The notes under the pieces: generated by a model
What the model saw: the letters and a program-made list of their open reading frames with translations, nothing else
Databases searched by the model: none
What the model was told of the DNA's origin: nothing
Origin: Taxillus chinensis
Lineage: Eukaryota; Streptophyta; Magnoliopsida; Santalales; Loranthaceae
NCBI GenBank assembly: GCA_023512835.1
Contig: CM042084.1
Coordinates: 57,838,793 to 57,902,792 of the forward strand
Direction of reading: 5' to 3'
Length of the DNA stretch: 64,000 nucleotides
Made by a program: the position numbers and the translations under genes
Part shown: positions 47,236-58,379 of the stretch, piece by piece
How positions within the stretch are numbered: the first letter of the stretch is position 1
How the letters are laid out: the number at the start of each line of letters is the position of its first letter

Positions 47236-48640
47236 GCCACCTCCCACGCTTAAGATTGTTCGTCCTCGAACAAGTCTGGGTGTTGCTCACGCATCACGGA
47301 CTCACGTTCCCATGTCTCCTCCTCAATGCCACGGCTTCGCCACAAGACGCGAACCAAAGGAATAAACACGACCCCGCAAAAGCTTCTCGCGCCGATCTAG
47401 GATACGGGAGGGGCCTCAACAACGGACATGTCATCCTCAATGTCCAATGTCCCCCAATCGATGACATGAGTGGGGTCGGGGTGATACTTCCTCAACCGGG
47501 ACACGTGAAACACGTTGTGCACTCGACTCACCGCGGTGGTAACGCTAACCGGTAGGCCACAGGCCCTACACGATCCGGAATCTCAAAAGGACCAATAAAC
47601 CGCGGAGATAGCTTGGAACCTCGCCCAAACCGTCGATGGCCACGACGTGGGGAAACACAAAGAAACACATGATCACCAACGAAAACTCTAAAGGTCGTTG
47701 CGCCGATCCGCGTAAGATTTCGCCGACTCTAAGCCGATAACAACCATTGTGGAATCAACTTAACCTTCTCGGTAGCCTCTTGAACCAACTGGGTCCCAAG
47801 AGAGCCGTCTCCCCCACCTCGGTCCAACACAAAGGTGAGCGACACGGTCGCCCATACAACGCCTCAAAAGGAGCCATCCCAATGGATGCCTGATAATCGT
47901 TATTGTAGGCAAACTCCACCAAAGGAAGGTGAGTTGCCCACGAACCCCCAAAATCTAACACACAGCCCGTAACATGTCCTCCAAAGTCCGATTCGTCCTC
48001 TCTGCGTCGACCGTCGGTCTCGGGGTGAAAGGTGTACTCAAGTGAAGCTTGGTCCCCATAGCTTCCTGGCAAACCTCGCCAAAAACGGGAAGTGAACCTC
48101 GAATCCCGGTCGAGACAACCGATGATGGTACTCCATGCGGTCTCACAATCTCGTTCATGTAAGTGACTCAAGGTCCCAATGGAGTCCCGCTCGCGAACGA
48201 CCCAGGAAATGGGCCGACTTCGTGAGCCGATCCACAATCACCCAAATCATATCTTTCCTCCCTGTGGTGGGTGGAAGACCAGCCACAAAATCCATCGCTA
48301 TGTGGTCCCACTTCCACTCCGCTATGGGCAATGGTCGTAACATGCCCGCCGGCCGCCGATGCTCGGCCTTCACCTGCGACGGTGAGGCACCGCGAAACAA
48401 AGGCAGCCACATCGCGTTTCATCCCCAGGCCACCAAAAATGTCCCCCAAGCGCATGGTACATCTTCGTACCCCCTGGATGCACAAGAACTCTAGACCGGT
48501 GAAACTCCCTCATCACCTCATCCCCGAGGGAAGAAGCCACTACCAACCTCCCCCCGAAATGACAATTCATGCTCAGGACCCTCTGTCCGGTCCTCGGATA
48601 GCTCACCGGCCTCAATACGAGCACGGAGAACCTCACACTC
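47236..48640 (-). pseudogene. Chromovirus integrase with chromodomain-like tail, frameshifted
   Basis: Integrase pieces on the minus strand are VKAEHRRPAG (48360), WKWDHIAMDFVAGLPPTTGR (first Asp), MIWVIVDRLTKSAHFL, then across frames RPHGVPSSVVSTGIRGS (second Asp replaced or shifted) and HLPLVEFAYNNDYQASIGMA with PFEALYGRPCRSPLCWTEVG. After the GPY region (WRPTALLGP-like) comes VFHVSRLRKYHPDPTHVIDW, and then fragments matching the chromodomain of Tekay elements: IEEETWERESVMREQHPDLF near 47260-47330. At least six frame changes occur in 1.4 kb. Confidence 0.8.
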
Positions 48641-50590
48641 GATGTCACCCATTGTTCCTCCCGGACGCGCCGGTACAACTCAGCACAACCACCAAAGGAC
48701 TCAGGATTGTCCCACCATCACGAACCATAGGATGCACCGCAACATCGCCAACTGCTCCATCGGTTTCCACTCTCTCACGGCCACCTCGGCTTTCCCTTTT
48801 TTCGCTCAACGCGTCGCCCACAATATTACCCTTGCCCGGGGTATAGGCAAGAGTAAAATCAAAGGTCCGCAAATACTCCACCCATCTCCTCTGCCTCAAA
48901 TTCAAGTCCTTCTGGGTAAAGATGTATCGAAGGCTCTTGTGATCCGAGAACACCACAAACTTCTCCCCCCAAGAGGTAGTGACGCCAACTCTTCAGGGCG
49001 AAGATGACGCCCGCTAACTCAAGGTCATGAGTAGGATAATTCCGCTCATGAGGGCTTAACCGCCTTGACCCATAAGCTACCACACCGTGCTCCCGCATAA
49101 GCACACACCCCAAACCAACCCTGGACGCATCACGGTATACCTCATACGGAATATCCTACCTAGGCAACCTCAACACGGTGCGTGGTCAAACGGGTTTTGA
49201 GAGTCTCAAACGCCGCTGGCACTTGTCTGTCCACTCAAATTTCACTCCTTTCCTAGTCAACGCCGTCATAGGAGCCGCCAAACGGGAGAACCCCTCGACA
49301 AAACGACGATAGTACCCCGCTAAGCCAAGAAAACTACGGATCTCAAAAACGTTGGTTGGCCTCGCCCACGATGCCACGGCCTCAATCTTGGCCGGGTCCA
49401 CCCTAACTCCCTATGACACCACATGGCCAAGAAAGTGAACCTCCCTGCACCCAAAACTCACACTTGCTAAACTTAGCAAACAACGCTGGTCCTCAAGGTT
49501 TGCAACACGTTGCCAAGTGCTCCACATGCTCCTTCTCGTCTTGGAATACACCAAGATATCGTCGATAAACACCACCACGAACGAGTCTAAGTATGGGGCA
49601 AAGACTTGGTTCATCAAATGCATGAACACCGCTGGCGCATTAGTGAGCCCGAAAGGCATCACGACCCACTCATAATGCCCATACCTGCACCGAAAAGTCG
49701 TCTTAGGGATGTCCTCCTCCCTAACCCTGAGCCGGTGATACCCCGACCGTAAATCTATCTTGGAATACCACCGGGCCCCACTCAACCGGTCAAATAGGTC
49801 ATCTATCCGAGGCAACGGGTACTTGTTCTTCACATCACCGAATCACTCCTTCGTAGTCGATGCGAGACGAAGCGTGCCATCGCATTCTTAGCAAAGAGCA
49901 CCGGAGCACCCCAAGGTGAGGTACTCGGTCTGATATACCCTTGGCCCACCAACTCCTCGATTTGCCTTTGTAGCTCCCTCAGCTCGGCTGGCCCCATACG
50001 ATATGCTACTTGGGAAATCGGACCCATTCCCGGCACCAACTCAATGGTAAACTCCACACTCCTCTGCGGAGGTAAACTCCTCAACTGGTCAGGGAAGACA
50101 TCCTGAAATTGGTCCACGACCGGGCCACACCCTCTTCTCCACCTTACCCACCTCAAGAAAGGTCGGGGCGCCAACCCGTGGGTAATGGCACCCCACCTGG
50201 TCCAACACCGGCCCGGCCCGACTCGCCTCACGGCCCCACTCCCCCGCAGGGTGCAAGAGATCCCTGCAGGTGTCACGAAGGATACACGCCGCCGGTAATG
50301 ATCTATCTTGGCTTGGAAAGCCATAAGCCAATCCATACCCAAGATCAGGTCAAAAGTATGCAAAGGCATCACATGCAAGTCAAAACTCGGCTCCACCTCG
50401 CCTATGGTTAACACACGTTACGACACACACGCCGTACCTCAATCATGCCTCCCACCTGGAGACTCCACAACTAGGGGCCTCGCGGCCTCCACACAAGCTA
50501 ACCCCAAGCCGTCTATTATAAGCTCAGGAACATACGAACATGATGCACCCGTATCGAAAAGAACAGAAACTAATGTACGGGAGATCAAAA
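48641..50590 (-). pseudogene. Chromovirus protease, reverse transcriptase and RNase H, frameshifted
   Basis: Protease LFDTGASCSYVPE is at about 50530-50570, then FDLILGMDWLMAFQAKIDH. RT motifs are [93 protein letters not shown] and [14 protein letters not shown], which carries the F-I-D-D catalytic site. RNase H fragments: [58 protein letters not shown] and [20 protein letters not shown]. The domains are well conserved between frameshifts at about 49830, 49410, 49190 and 48950. Confidence 0.85.
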
Positions 50591-52084
50591 GGGTACCTCA
50601 ACCACCGACGATCTGCTCCACCCTCGGTGGTGGGGGTGGTGCTACCCCCCCGGTACGTCGCCTCCAGGCAAACACCCTTCCTTGTCCCGTGCCACCGGTC
50701 GGCTCACTCACCTGGACGCTTCCCGCTAAGGTTGCCTCCGGCCTCGTCTCTTGCCGCTCCGGCCTCCCCTGGGGTCGGGTCGACTTGATCCTGCCTCGAC
50801 TAGCCCGCCACCGACGAGCCGGTCTCTCTCTCGGTGTACGGAAACCGGCGTCACTCCTCATGCTGGATGTCATGCCTCCAACTCCCCTGTTGCCACTCCG
50901 GCAAACCCGGCTCGATGGCCCTCGCGTCCACAACTATGGCATTTCCAGTCCCTCTTTGGACACTCCTTCCTCAAGTGGCCTTGCTCCCCACAAGCAGTAA
51001 CACCCGCCGGGGAGACCTCCTTCCGGACCGCCTGTTTGCCACCGCCAAAGCTAGACCTCCCTTGGGTTCACCAATGTCCGCCCCCGCGCGCGGAGGGAAC
51101 CGTATCTCTCTCCTCGGTCTTAGGCCTCTTGGACCCCGAATCGCGTTCGGACCCACCTTGCAATCGACGACCCTGATGGACCTGCCTCCCATCCCCCGGC
51201 TCCCTCTCGCCTATACGGGCCGTCTCAACGACCTCAGGATATGTCCTCAAACGTAGAATTGCCACCCTCTCTCTAAGGGCCGGCCTAAGACCCGAGTGAA
51301 CTTGTGGGCCTTCAGGTCCTCCTTTGCCACTGTCTCGGGGGCAAACCTACTCAGCTCCTGGAACTCCCGCTCATACTCGGGCACCGTCTTTGATCCTTGC
51401 TTCAGTTGCCAAATTCCTCTCTCTTCGCCATTTCAAAGATTCCGGGAAGAACTCATCATGGAAGAGCCGTAGAAACTCCTCCCAAAGCATGAATCGCACC
51501 GCACGGCTTCCCGCGACACTCAACCACCACTCCAGAGCATCCCCTTCCACCGCCGAATGGCCGGTCTCACCTTATCCTCCTCCCGGGGTAGGAGAAAGGA
51601 AAACACATGCTCGATCCGCCTCGGCCCGGTGCTCGCCTAACACCTGGGTCCTCCCCCCCCGTAAATCGTGGAGGTTGTTCCTTTCGGAACCGCGTCACCA
51701 CATCATCCTCCGCACGAGCCGGTATACCACACGGAGAAACCTCACGCTCCCGAGGCAGCTCCCCATCGGTGGTGGTGGTGGTGGCACCACCTGGCGGGTC
51801 GCCATCTCGCGGCGCACCTCCTCCCGAACGTCCCGCCGGAGTCCCTCTCGTAGCTCTCGTACCTCTAGCCGGATACCTTCTTGTAGCCGTGCCAGGAACA
51901 ACGCATGCCCTCCAACGGACGGTCCCGCACCCGGACCCTCATGGGAAGATGACTCATCGCCCATCGCCCGGACGCACGTGTCACTCTCCTTGGCGGCATT
52001 CTTACTACACGAAGTAAGAAGCACAAACGTCAAAACGAATTTATAATCTATCGCGTCACTACCTCTACCCCACTGATCAATCAC
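50591..52084 (-). pseudogene. Chromovirus gag, frameshifted
   Basis: The likely start region (MGDESSSHEGPGAGPSVGGH, about 51965 downward) leads to an Arg/Glu-rich helix LQEGIRLEVRELREGLRRD and a proline run, then capsid-like fragments (51200-51700, several frames). A zinc knuckle CGEQGHLRKECPKR near 50945-50990 follows, its first cysteine out of frame. The C-terminal part is Gly/Arg-rich. The region is GC-rich and open in several frames on both strands, so opposite-strand reading frames of up to 240 codons here are shadows. Confidence 0.7.
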
Positions 52085-52385
52085 ATGACATTACACACAT
52101 ACATTGAACCAATCACATTTCACGATTCAAGACACATTGCCAAACAAATCAGAGTTGCACATTTCACTTAATCATGTGATCTTATCCACAGTTTAGCATA
52201 CATTCACAGCAAATGCAACTAGTGCCCTAATGCCAACGCATGCAAATCCTACCACAAGACTGAACTATCCTAAGTACACCTTGGAGGCTCAAAGAGGACC
52301 ATGTTGATCAGGCATGTCCCTCCAGGCTCCTCCAAAGGACTTAGGATAACCAAGTCCGCCCACTACCCTAGGCCAACTAGACCAT

Positions 52386-52397
52386 GCTCTGATATCA
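52386..52397 (-). other. Primer binding site of the chromovirus
   Basis: On the minus strand TGATATCAGAGC lies three bases inside the 5' LTR. It matches TGGTATCAGAGC, complementary to initiator methionine tRNA, with one change. Confidence 0.75.
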
Positions 52398-52400
52398 TAT

Positions 52401-54144
52401 TGTCACGCCCCGGATTTCCAACCCGAGGAAACCGATACGTGACTCCCCTTTTTCCCACACGGAGGGCAAAGGGGTTAGGATACAAATCAAGAATTTAACA
52501 TTTTAAACATTCACAACACATTCAAGAAAAATAAAGTCCATCAAAGCAGTCCACAAACCAAATCAGTCTTTATTATAACGTCCTCTTTTCAATCCATCCC
52601 CATTGGGGTTACATCAGTTCCCATAAAAATAACATAAACAGTAAAGTAAATAAGGTCTTCCACCTTGGGGTCCCACCTAACGCCTGTAGGTTCCTGTAAA
52701 GAAAACAACATGGTAGGAGGGGTGAGCAACCACGCCTCGTAGGGATCAAGTCTCCCCAACCCATCCCATGCACCTAATACCTACATGCCTTGTGTACAAG
52801 TCTTGTGTTGTGATACAATTATTCCACCAAGATATAACTACAGGTTATAGCAAGAAATACAATCATACACAAGGTTGGTACATAAACACTCCCGGCTTCC
52901 ACACCACCGGGTTCCAAGAACGATCCCAGGCTTCCACACCACCGGGTTCCACAACCGGTCCCAGGCTTCCACAACCACCGGGTTCCACAAAATAGCCCCG
53001 GCTTCCACACCACCGGTTTCCACAAAATAGTCCCAGGCTTCCACAAACCACCAGGCTTCACAAAACAAGACACACAACCACTCAGGCATAAAACCAAATA
53101 CTTAGCGGGCACACCTTCACAAGTGTACTAGACCAGTCATTCGAGCATAAAAACAAACACTTGGCATGCACACCTTTACCAACTCACAATTCTAGCCTTA
53201 TTGGCATATTATCAAACACATACTGGACATTGTCACACAAATAGATTCACACATGCTTTTTATCAAACATTTAACATGCACTGCCTACTCAATGTCAGAA
53301 TCACACCAAAACGCCATTGAAGGCCAACATCCATATAGGAGATCACACCTATATGGATTACATATGTATATATAACAAATATAACCCATAATCGCCCTAG
53401 GACCCTAGGACAGAGGAGGATTTAGGAAGACAGTAACCCCTACCTCAAGTAAAACGCAACAACACAGCACTGTCCCGATCCCACGTCGAACGCCGTCCAC
53501 CCACGAAGCACCGACCACCCACGCAAGACGCCCGGCAGCAACCAGGAGCTCTCCTTCCCTCTCTCTCTCTCTCTGCGACGGCTGGTGGAGCAACAAACCC
53601 TAACCCTAAAATAGAGGGGCTTCTCCTCCTTATATAGACAACACAACATCAAAATGACGTAGTTTTGATTAAGTGAATCCCAGGATCAAAACGACGTAGT
53701 TTTGATCACACAAGTTAGCACCTTTCCGCACCCATATAGGCCAAAATACTCAGAATTTCAACATGGTCCTTTGGAGAAAGATCATTAGAATGTCAAAACC
53801 AAGGGAACCATGCAAAAATATGGCTGCACGCCAATTTGCACGTGAATTCCCCAATTCACGTGCAACTCCAAATGCACTCCAAATGCTCTCAAACTTCACC
53901 CCTAGCCTCCTTGCCTCATGTAGAAGACAACCGCACTTGCACGTGAATTGGACCCATATCACGTGCACCTCACATACACGTCGGTTGGCCGAAACTTGTG
54001 GTAGATAGAGGACATCATTCTAAGCATCTTTCCTTTTGCACGTGAACTCATTGGAGTCCATTCACGAGGTCAAAATCTAGAAAAACTAGAAAAACTCTAC
54101 TCAGAAGGCAAAACTGTGATTAACTCAAGGTACGGGTCCTTACA
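52401..54144 (-). repeat. 5' LTR of the chromovirus
   Basis: A 1744-bp partner of 45252-46981 with intact TGTCACG...CTTACA ends. Many of the differences from the other LTR are small changes at CAG, CTG or CCTGG words (for example CCCAGGC versus CCCGGC). The TATATAA box on the minus strand is at 53630-53636. A 19-bp segment (TTGCACGTGAATTC, near 53837) is absent from the other LTR, where flanking repeated motifs suggest slippage. Confidence 0.9.
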
Positions 54145-54474
54145 CGTGCTCTTCATCATGCTACTCAAGAACTTACATGGCTACGTATTTTTTTGCAAGA
54201 TCTTGGTTATGGTCCTCAGAAGTTAGTGATGCTCTTTTGTGATAACATAACTGCCATTGAGAAAGCTAATAATCTAGTACAGTATGATCGTATCAAGCCT
54301 ATTGAACTTGACAGGAATTACATCAAGGATAATCTAAATTCTGGTATAATCAAAGTTTCCTACATTAAGAGTGTAGAACAATTGGCTGATGTGATGACTC
54401 ATGCGGTTACTGGTGTTTCTTTCCATACAACTTTGTCCAAGTTAGGCATGTGTAATGTCTTTGCGCCAACTTGA
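54145..54474 (+). pseudogene. Copia A RNase H, C-terminal part
   Basis: After the second CGTGC copy the RNase H of Copia A resumes: LHHATQELTWLRIFLQDLGY, LVMLFCDNITAIEKANNLVQ, YDRIKPIELDRNYIKDN, VKSVEQLADVMTHAV-like text and LSKLGMCNVFAPT ending at TGA 54472-54474. It joins in frame to KVEYRA at 45251 when the chromovirus and one duplication copy are removed. The polypurine tract GAGGGGGAG begins at 54473. Confidence 0.85.
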
Positions 54475-54481
54475 GGGGGAG

Positions 54482-54657
54482 AATTGGAAAGAATCCTCAA
54501 TTCATTAGTTGTCATATATTTTGTAATTAATTAGTTTCCTAAATAGGTTTATTTCCTAATTTAGCTCATTATAATTGTGTATATATATGTGTATGTAATC
54601 ATTCATCTAATATGATTAATAATAAGAAAGATTTATTTTTCTCACTTATTTTCTACT
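54482..54657 (+). repeat. 3' LTR of Copia A
   Basis: Starts AATTGGAAAGAATCC directly after the polypurine tract and ends TTTTCTACT before GCTTT. It matches the 5' LTR over its full 176 bp. Confidence 0.85.
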
Positions 54658-54662
54658 GCTTT

Positions 54663-56084
54663 TTTGGGGTTGATATCTTAGTTTGCCAAACTGCATAACT
54701 CTCCTTCTTGTATTTGAGGCTTTCATTAGAGGCGTCTTTTAAGACCTCTGCTATTTGGGAGTCGATTATTGAGCTAATGGAGCATCGTTTGGCTGGATAG
54801 AAGCGCATTTACCTCTCTAAAGGGGGTCACTCACTTTGATTAGGAGCACACGCTCCAGTTTGTCGACCGTCTATCTTTTCCTGTTTACTCTTCTTGCGGC
54901 TGTGGCTTTTCGTCTTGAGCGGATCCAAAGGAATTTCCTTTGGGGATTCGAGGTTGGTGTGTCAAAGGTTCTTTTGGTTAGCTGGGAGACTGTGTCACTC
55001 TCTTTCTTATTGAGGCTTCTCCATTAAGAAATTGTGCCGTTTTAATACTGCTCTTATAGGGAAGTAGTCATGGTGTTTTGGGGTGGAGCGGGGGGCTTTA
55101 TGGCGGGAGGGTATTGCCGTTAAGTATGGGGTAGTGGGAGGAGAGTGGATTTTATTGATGCCTTGCGGTTCTCACGGCACGGGGTTGTGAAAATTCATCT
55201 GCAAAGGGTGGGCCTCTTTCTTTTGGTTTGTGGTGTTTAAGTTGAGGGATGGTGCTTCTATCTGTTTCTGGCATGATGTGTGGTGCAATGATTCTCCCCT
55301 TAAGCTTGTGTATTTCGAGCTATTTCGGCTTGTGCGCTCTCATGATGCTTTTGTGGCAGATGTTTATTGTCTTCGGGGTACTCATATGTAGTGGGAGGTA
55401 TTATTTTCGTGTGCTGCACAGGATTGAGAATTGAAAACTTTCTTCTCTTTTTTTGACATATTGTATTCAGTTCCTCCTGCGAGACTAGATGCAGATAAGT
55501 TGTGTTGGTGCCCCAATTGGGAGCGAGGGTATCATGTCCATAGTTTTTACTCCATGCTCACGCCTGCCTAGACAGAGAGCTTTCCTTGGCGGAGTGTTTG
55601 GAAGGAGCAGGTGCTGTCCCAGGTAGCTTTCTTTGCTTGGACCGTTGTCTTGGGTAAGATTTTCACTGCCGATTATTTGAGGCGTAGGGGTTTCGTCCTT
55701 GTTACTCGGTGTTACTCGGGGTTTCGTCCTTGTTACTTGGGCTTTCGTCCATCTTTTCTTTCATTGTCCTTATGCTAGGGGCCGTGGGATATGGTTTTGG
55801 GCCTCTTTGGCCTCCCGTGGGTGATGCCTTCGTCTTTTCGCATATTGTTTACTTGTTGGCTGGGCAGTGTGGGGCGGCGTTTGGAGGTGTAGTTGGTTGT
55901 CTCTCATTGCATTCTTTGGAGTCTCTGGCGGGAGAGGAGCTCACGTGTGTTTGATGATCGGAAGAGGCTAGCTACTGAGCTGTCTTGTATTTTTTTTACG
56001 TTATTTGGGCGATTGGTTGTATGTTTTGATTGGTTTCCATTTTTTTTTTTCATTTGGGATGTTGTAAATGACTGTTCCTTTTGA
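54663..56084 (+). pseudogene. LINE RT C-terminus and zf-RVT region
   Basis: The LINE resumes after Copia A: LEASFKTSAIWESIIELMEH, RLAG-stop-KRIYLSKGGHSL, then RIQRNFLWGFEVGVSKVLLV and FKLRDGASICFWHDVWC. The zinc-binding zf-RVT region follows: YHVHSFYSMLTPA, FPWRSVWKEQVLSQVAFFAW, TVVLGKIFTADYLRRRGFVL and CILWSLWRERSSRVFDDRKR, the usual end of plant L1 ORF2. There are many stops and frame changes. A local duplication of TGTTACTCGG / GTTTCGTCCTTGTTAC lies near 55700-55750. Confidence 0.8.
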
Positions 56085-56191
56085 GTTGGTTGTTGTCTTA
56101 GTGTTGTAATTTTATATTTCGCTCACTTCTTGTGTGCGATTTTCATCTAATAAATTTGTCTTTCTTATAAAAAAATATTAATTGGTGTTGT

Positions 56192-57149
56192 GATGAGATT
56201 ACCACTAATCAATTGGTGAGACATTGTTAGGGATACATTTCTTCAGTGATTTTTTAGATAATAACTTTTGGTAGGAAATTCATTCAAAGGTGAAATTTTT
56301 AGTTGTCAAAAGCACGCTAAGGTGCACCCAATGAGTCTTGTCTTGGAAAGGCCTAATGTAGAAGATTAGGCACACGCTCTTATTTTTTTAGTGCATTTTT
56401 GTTTGCCTTTTTTTGTGCTTAATCTAATTGAAGCTATAATTTTTTTTTCTTAATTTTTTAAAGCAAAATAATAATGTTTTGGTGTTTTTTAGTGGGAAAA
56501 AAAGTAATCAATCATAATTTCAATTATATTAAGCCCTAAGGTCAGTTTTTATGCCCTAAGGTCCATTGGCGCTTTGGGTGCGCTTGCGCTTTTAACAACT
56601 ACACTCAAATTTAACATGTGAGGAAGAGAGTGCAAATGGATACAGATTAGGATACATAATTTTTTATTTGATTCTCAACAAACCCGTGTTTAAAAAGACA
56701 GAATCAAACTTAAATACTTTTAAAAGTTGCTAATGAAATTCAAATGATTTTCCCTTGGCTAGAGGTGGATGGAGGTTGTTGTGAATTGTGAATATTACAA
56801 AGTAGTACCAGATGGGAGTGTAGCCACTAAAGGTAGTCATTTGATAGATAGAATCCTGATGTTACCTTGGGAAAATACTCAACCGTAATTTGTAATGGAA
56901 TATTTTGGGGGTTGGAGATAAGGCAGAGTTTATAGATGGATTTGTTAATAGAGTCAAGAAAAGACAATCACGATAACACCCTTCACGCCAATAACATATC
57001 CAACCCAAATAATGAACAAGGTCTACGAGAGTTGAACCTTCCCTTTGCAAATAATGACTTTGGTAACATAAGAAATCACAACCTAAAATTGGCTCCAGTA
57101 CTATATCGTTAAATATAAATGATCTTATTGTTTATTTATAATTTCAAAT
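56192..57149 (+). other. Presumed remainder of tetraspanin intron 4
   Basis: This follows the second LINE target-duplication copy, so it was contiguous with 39082-39308 before insertion. I searched it by eye for the missing tetraspanin exon (a leucine-rich TM4 after Phe-Glu, then an acidic tail) and found none. It contains a MITE-like element (56302-56600). The rest is AT-rich and non-coding. Confidence 0.55.
56302..56600. mobile_element. hAT-like MITE
   Basis: The left end GTTGTCAAAAGCACGCTAAG and the right end in reverse complement GTTGTTAAAAGCGCAAGCGC form imperfect terminal inverted repeats of about 28 bp. The 300-bp interior is AT-rich and non-coding. Size and termini recall hAT-type MITEs. 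I could not settle an 8-bp duplication. Confidence 0.55.
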
Positions 57150-57349
57150 TGTTGAGAACACCTCTTAATGTGTTCTCTTCTCCTTTTATTTATTCTATTT
57201 TTTGTTTATTTTTTTTGTAATGGGCTGGGCCAGCACCCATGATGGATTTGTTATAATCTAAAATAAATAAAGAAGTCATGATACCCTGAAGGGTTAACAC
57301 GTTTCCCTCATTCTCTTGTCCATTTCTTCTTCTTTTTGCTACACATTCA
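57150..57349 (+). repeat. 5' LTR of Copia C
   Basis: Starts TGTTGAGAACACCTC and ends CTACACATTCA, directly followed by TGGTATCAGTAAAGCC, a primer site for initiator methionine tRNA with a changed end. It contains AATAAATAAAG near 57262. Confidence 0.8.
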
Positions 57350-57621
57350 TGGTATCAGTAAAGCCTAATTTTTAATTGGTGTTCAGCTTCTCGCTTCCTT
57401 TTCTTTTGTTTTCTTTTTTGTTTTCTGATGGACACAGTTTTAAGCCACCTACTAGTCGGCCAAGATAGGTGTCAACCATCCTCATCTTCAATTTAGAGGT
57501 ATTGGCTTGTTTTCTTAAGACTCAGAGGTGTCTCTCTTTGGTCCTAGGTGACGAGGCGGAAGGATTTTGATAGTGTTTTAGGGGCAGAAACAAACCTAAA
57601 TTCTGGTGGTTTTGTCTCTTC

Positions 57622-58135
57622 GTGACAAGATTGATCCATGAAAAGCTAGGAGCAATGAATTTTCATATTTGGTGGAAAATAGTTCTTTTTTGTTTGACGG
57701 GTATGAATACAACCAATTATTTAATTGACTTTCTATCCAAATTTATGGATTCTAATTACTCAAATTGGGAAATTGAAGAATTGTATATTTGGTCTTCTCT
57801 TGAACTCCATGAATCGAAAGATTGAAGTCATGGTTTCCTATTGTTCTTTGGTTCAAGATATGTAGAATCGTTTGACTATATTATATTCAAACACGAACCA
57901 TAAAACTCGTGTTTGTGAGATTTTGAAGAGATTGTTTAAGCTTTTTCAGGTAGAACAATGTGTTCAAGAATTATTTATTGAGTTTTGGACCTTATTTAAT
58001 GAGCTTGATTTAGTGGGGTCTCTTTCAGCTACTCTTAATGAGATGATTGAACAATGGGAGCATTTAGGTGTCATGAACTTCCTTTTTGCCCTTTATCCAA
58101 AACTTGAAATTATTAAAAATAAGATTTTATCATAA
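57622..58135 (+). pseudogene. Copia C gag, first part
   Basis: Two frames read NFHIWWKIVLFCLTGMN, NWEIEELYIWSSLELHESKD, then ILKRLFKLFQVEQCVQELFI and FNELDLVGSLSATLNE with EQWEHLGVMNFLFAL. The W, I/W and LKRL ... EF ... L order is that of Copia gag (UBN2-like). A frame break near 57825-57872 and the inserted Copia B at 58173 interrupt it; the zinc knuckle follows at 60750. Confidence 0.65.
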
Positions 58136-58172
58136 AAAACCTCACTTACTCTTTTAAAGGTTTATAATTAAC

Positions 58173-58338
58173 AGTTAAAAATAATAAATAAAATAATTCT
58201 TTCTTATTATTCTTATGAAATAAGGGATTACATACACACACATATACACAATTAGAAGACTTAAACTAGGAAAGAAACCTATTTATAAAACTATATAATT
58301 ACAAATATATGACAACTAATTAAGGATTCTTTCCAATT
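58173..58338 (-). repeat. 3' LTR of Copia B
   Basis: Similar to the LTRs of Copia A: minus strand AATTGGAAAGAATCC, TTAGTTGTCATATATTTGTA, ATAGTTTTATAAATAGGTTT. Starts next to the polypurine tract. Confidence 0.85.
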
Positions 58339-58379
58339 CTCCCCTTCAAGTTGGCACAAAGATATCACATATATTTAAC

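Larger units (their letters stand above)
45252..54144 (-). mobile_element. Tekay/Del-type chromovirus (Ty3/Gypsy), complete structure
   Basis: This 8893-bp element lies between exact CGTGC duplications (45247-45251 and 54145-54149). On the minus strand, from right to left: 5' LTR 52401-54144, primer site 52386-52397, gag, protease, RT, RNase H, integrase with a chromodomain-like C-terminus, polypurine tract 46982-46995 and 3' LTR 45252-46981. The LTRs are about 97% alike by eye, so it is the youngest large insertion here. All coding domains are recognisable, but many 1-2 bp frameshifts break them. Confidence 0.9.
41272..54657 (+). mobile_element. Copia A: gag-less Copia element with AATTGG...ACT LTRs
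   Basis: Two 176-bp LTRs (41272-41447 and 54482-54657) begin AATTGGAAAGAATCCTCA and end TTTACT/TCTACT. A primer site TGATATCAGGGC abuts the first and a polypurine tract GAGGGGGAG abuts the second. Flanking GCCTT (41267-41271) and GCTTT (54658-54662) form a target duplication with one mismatch. Without the inserted chromovirus it is 4.5 kb. Domains in order are a low-complexity leader, protease, integrase, RT and RNase H. No gag capsid or zinc knuckle was found between primer site and protease. It is inserted in the LINE, same strand. Confidence 0.85.
39309..56174 (+). mobile_element. LINE (L1-type) retrotransposon in intron 4, 5'-truncated, interrupted
   Basis: The element lies between two copies of ATATTAATTGGTGTTGT (39292-39308 and 56175-56191), a 17-bp target duplication typical of LINE insertion. 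It ends in a short A tract (56169-56174) after AATAAATTTGTC. Coding pieces are the RT fingers/palm (39449-39910), RT active site (41066-41266), RT C-terminus and zf-RVT region (54663-56084). ORF1 and the endonuclease are absent, so it is 5'-truncated. Two insertions break it: an unknown 1.2-kb piece and Copia A. It is sense to the tetraspanin gene. Confidence 0.85.

Noticed and set aside
50308..52046. Long + strand reading frames (190-240 codons) at 48271-48846, 50308-51000 and 51324-52046
   Set aside because: They lie opposite the GC-rich gag/pol of the chromovirus and are shadows; Pro/Ser/Arg-rich composition and no domain support a gene.
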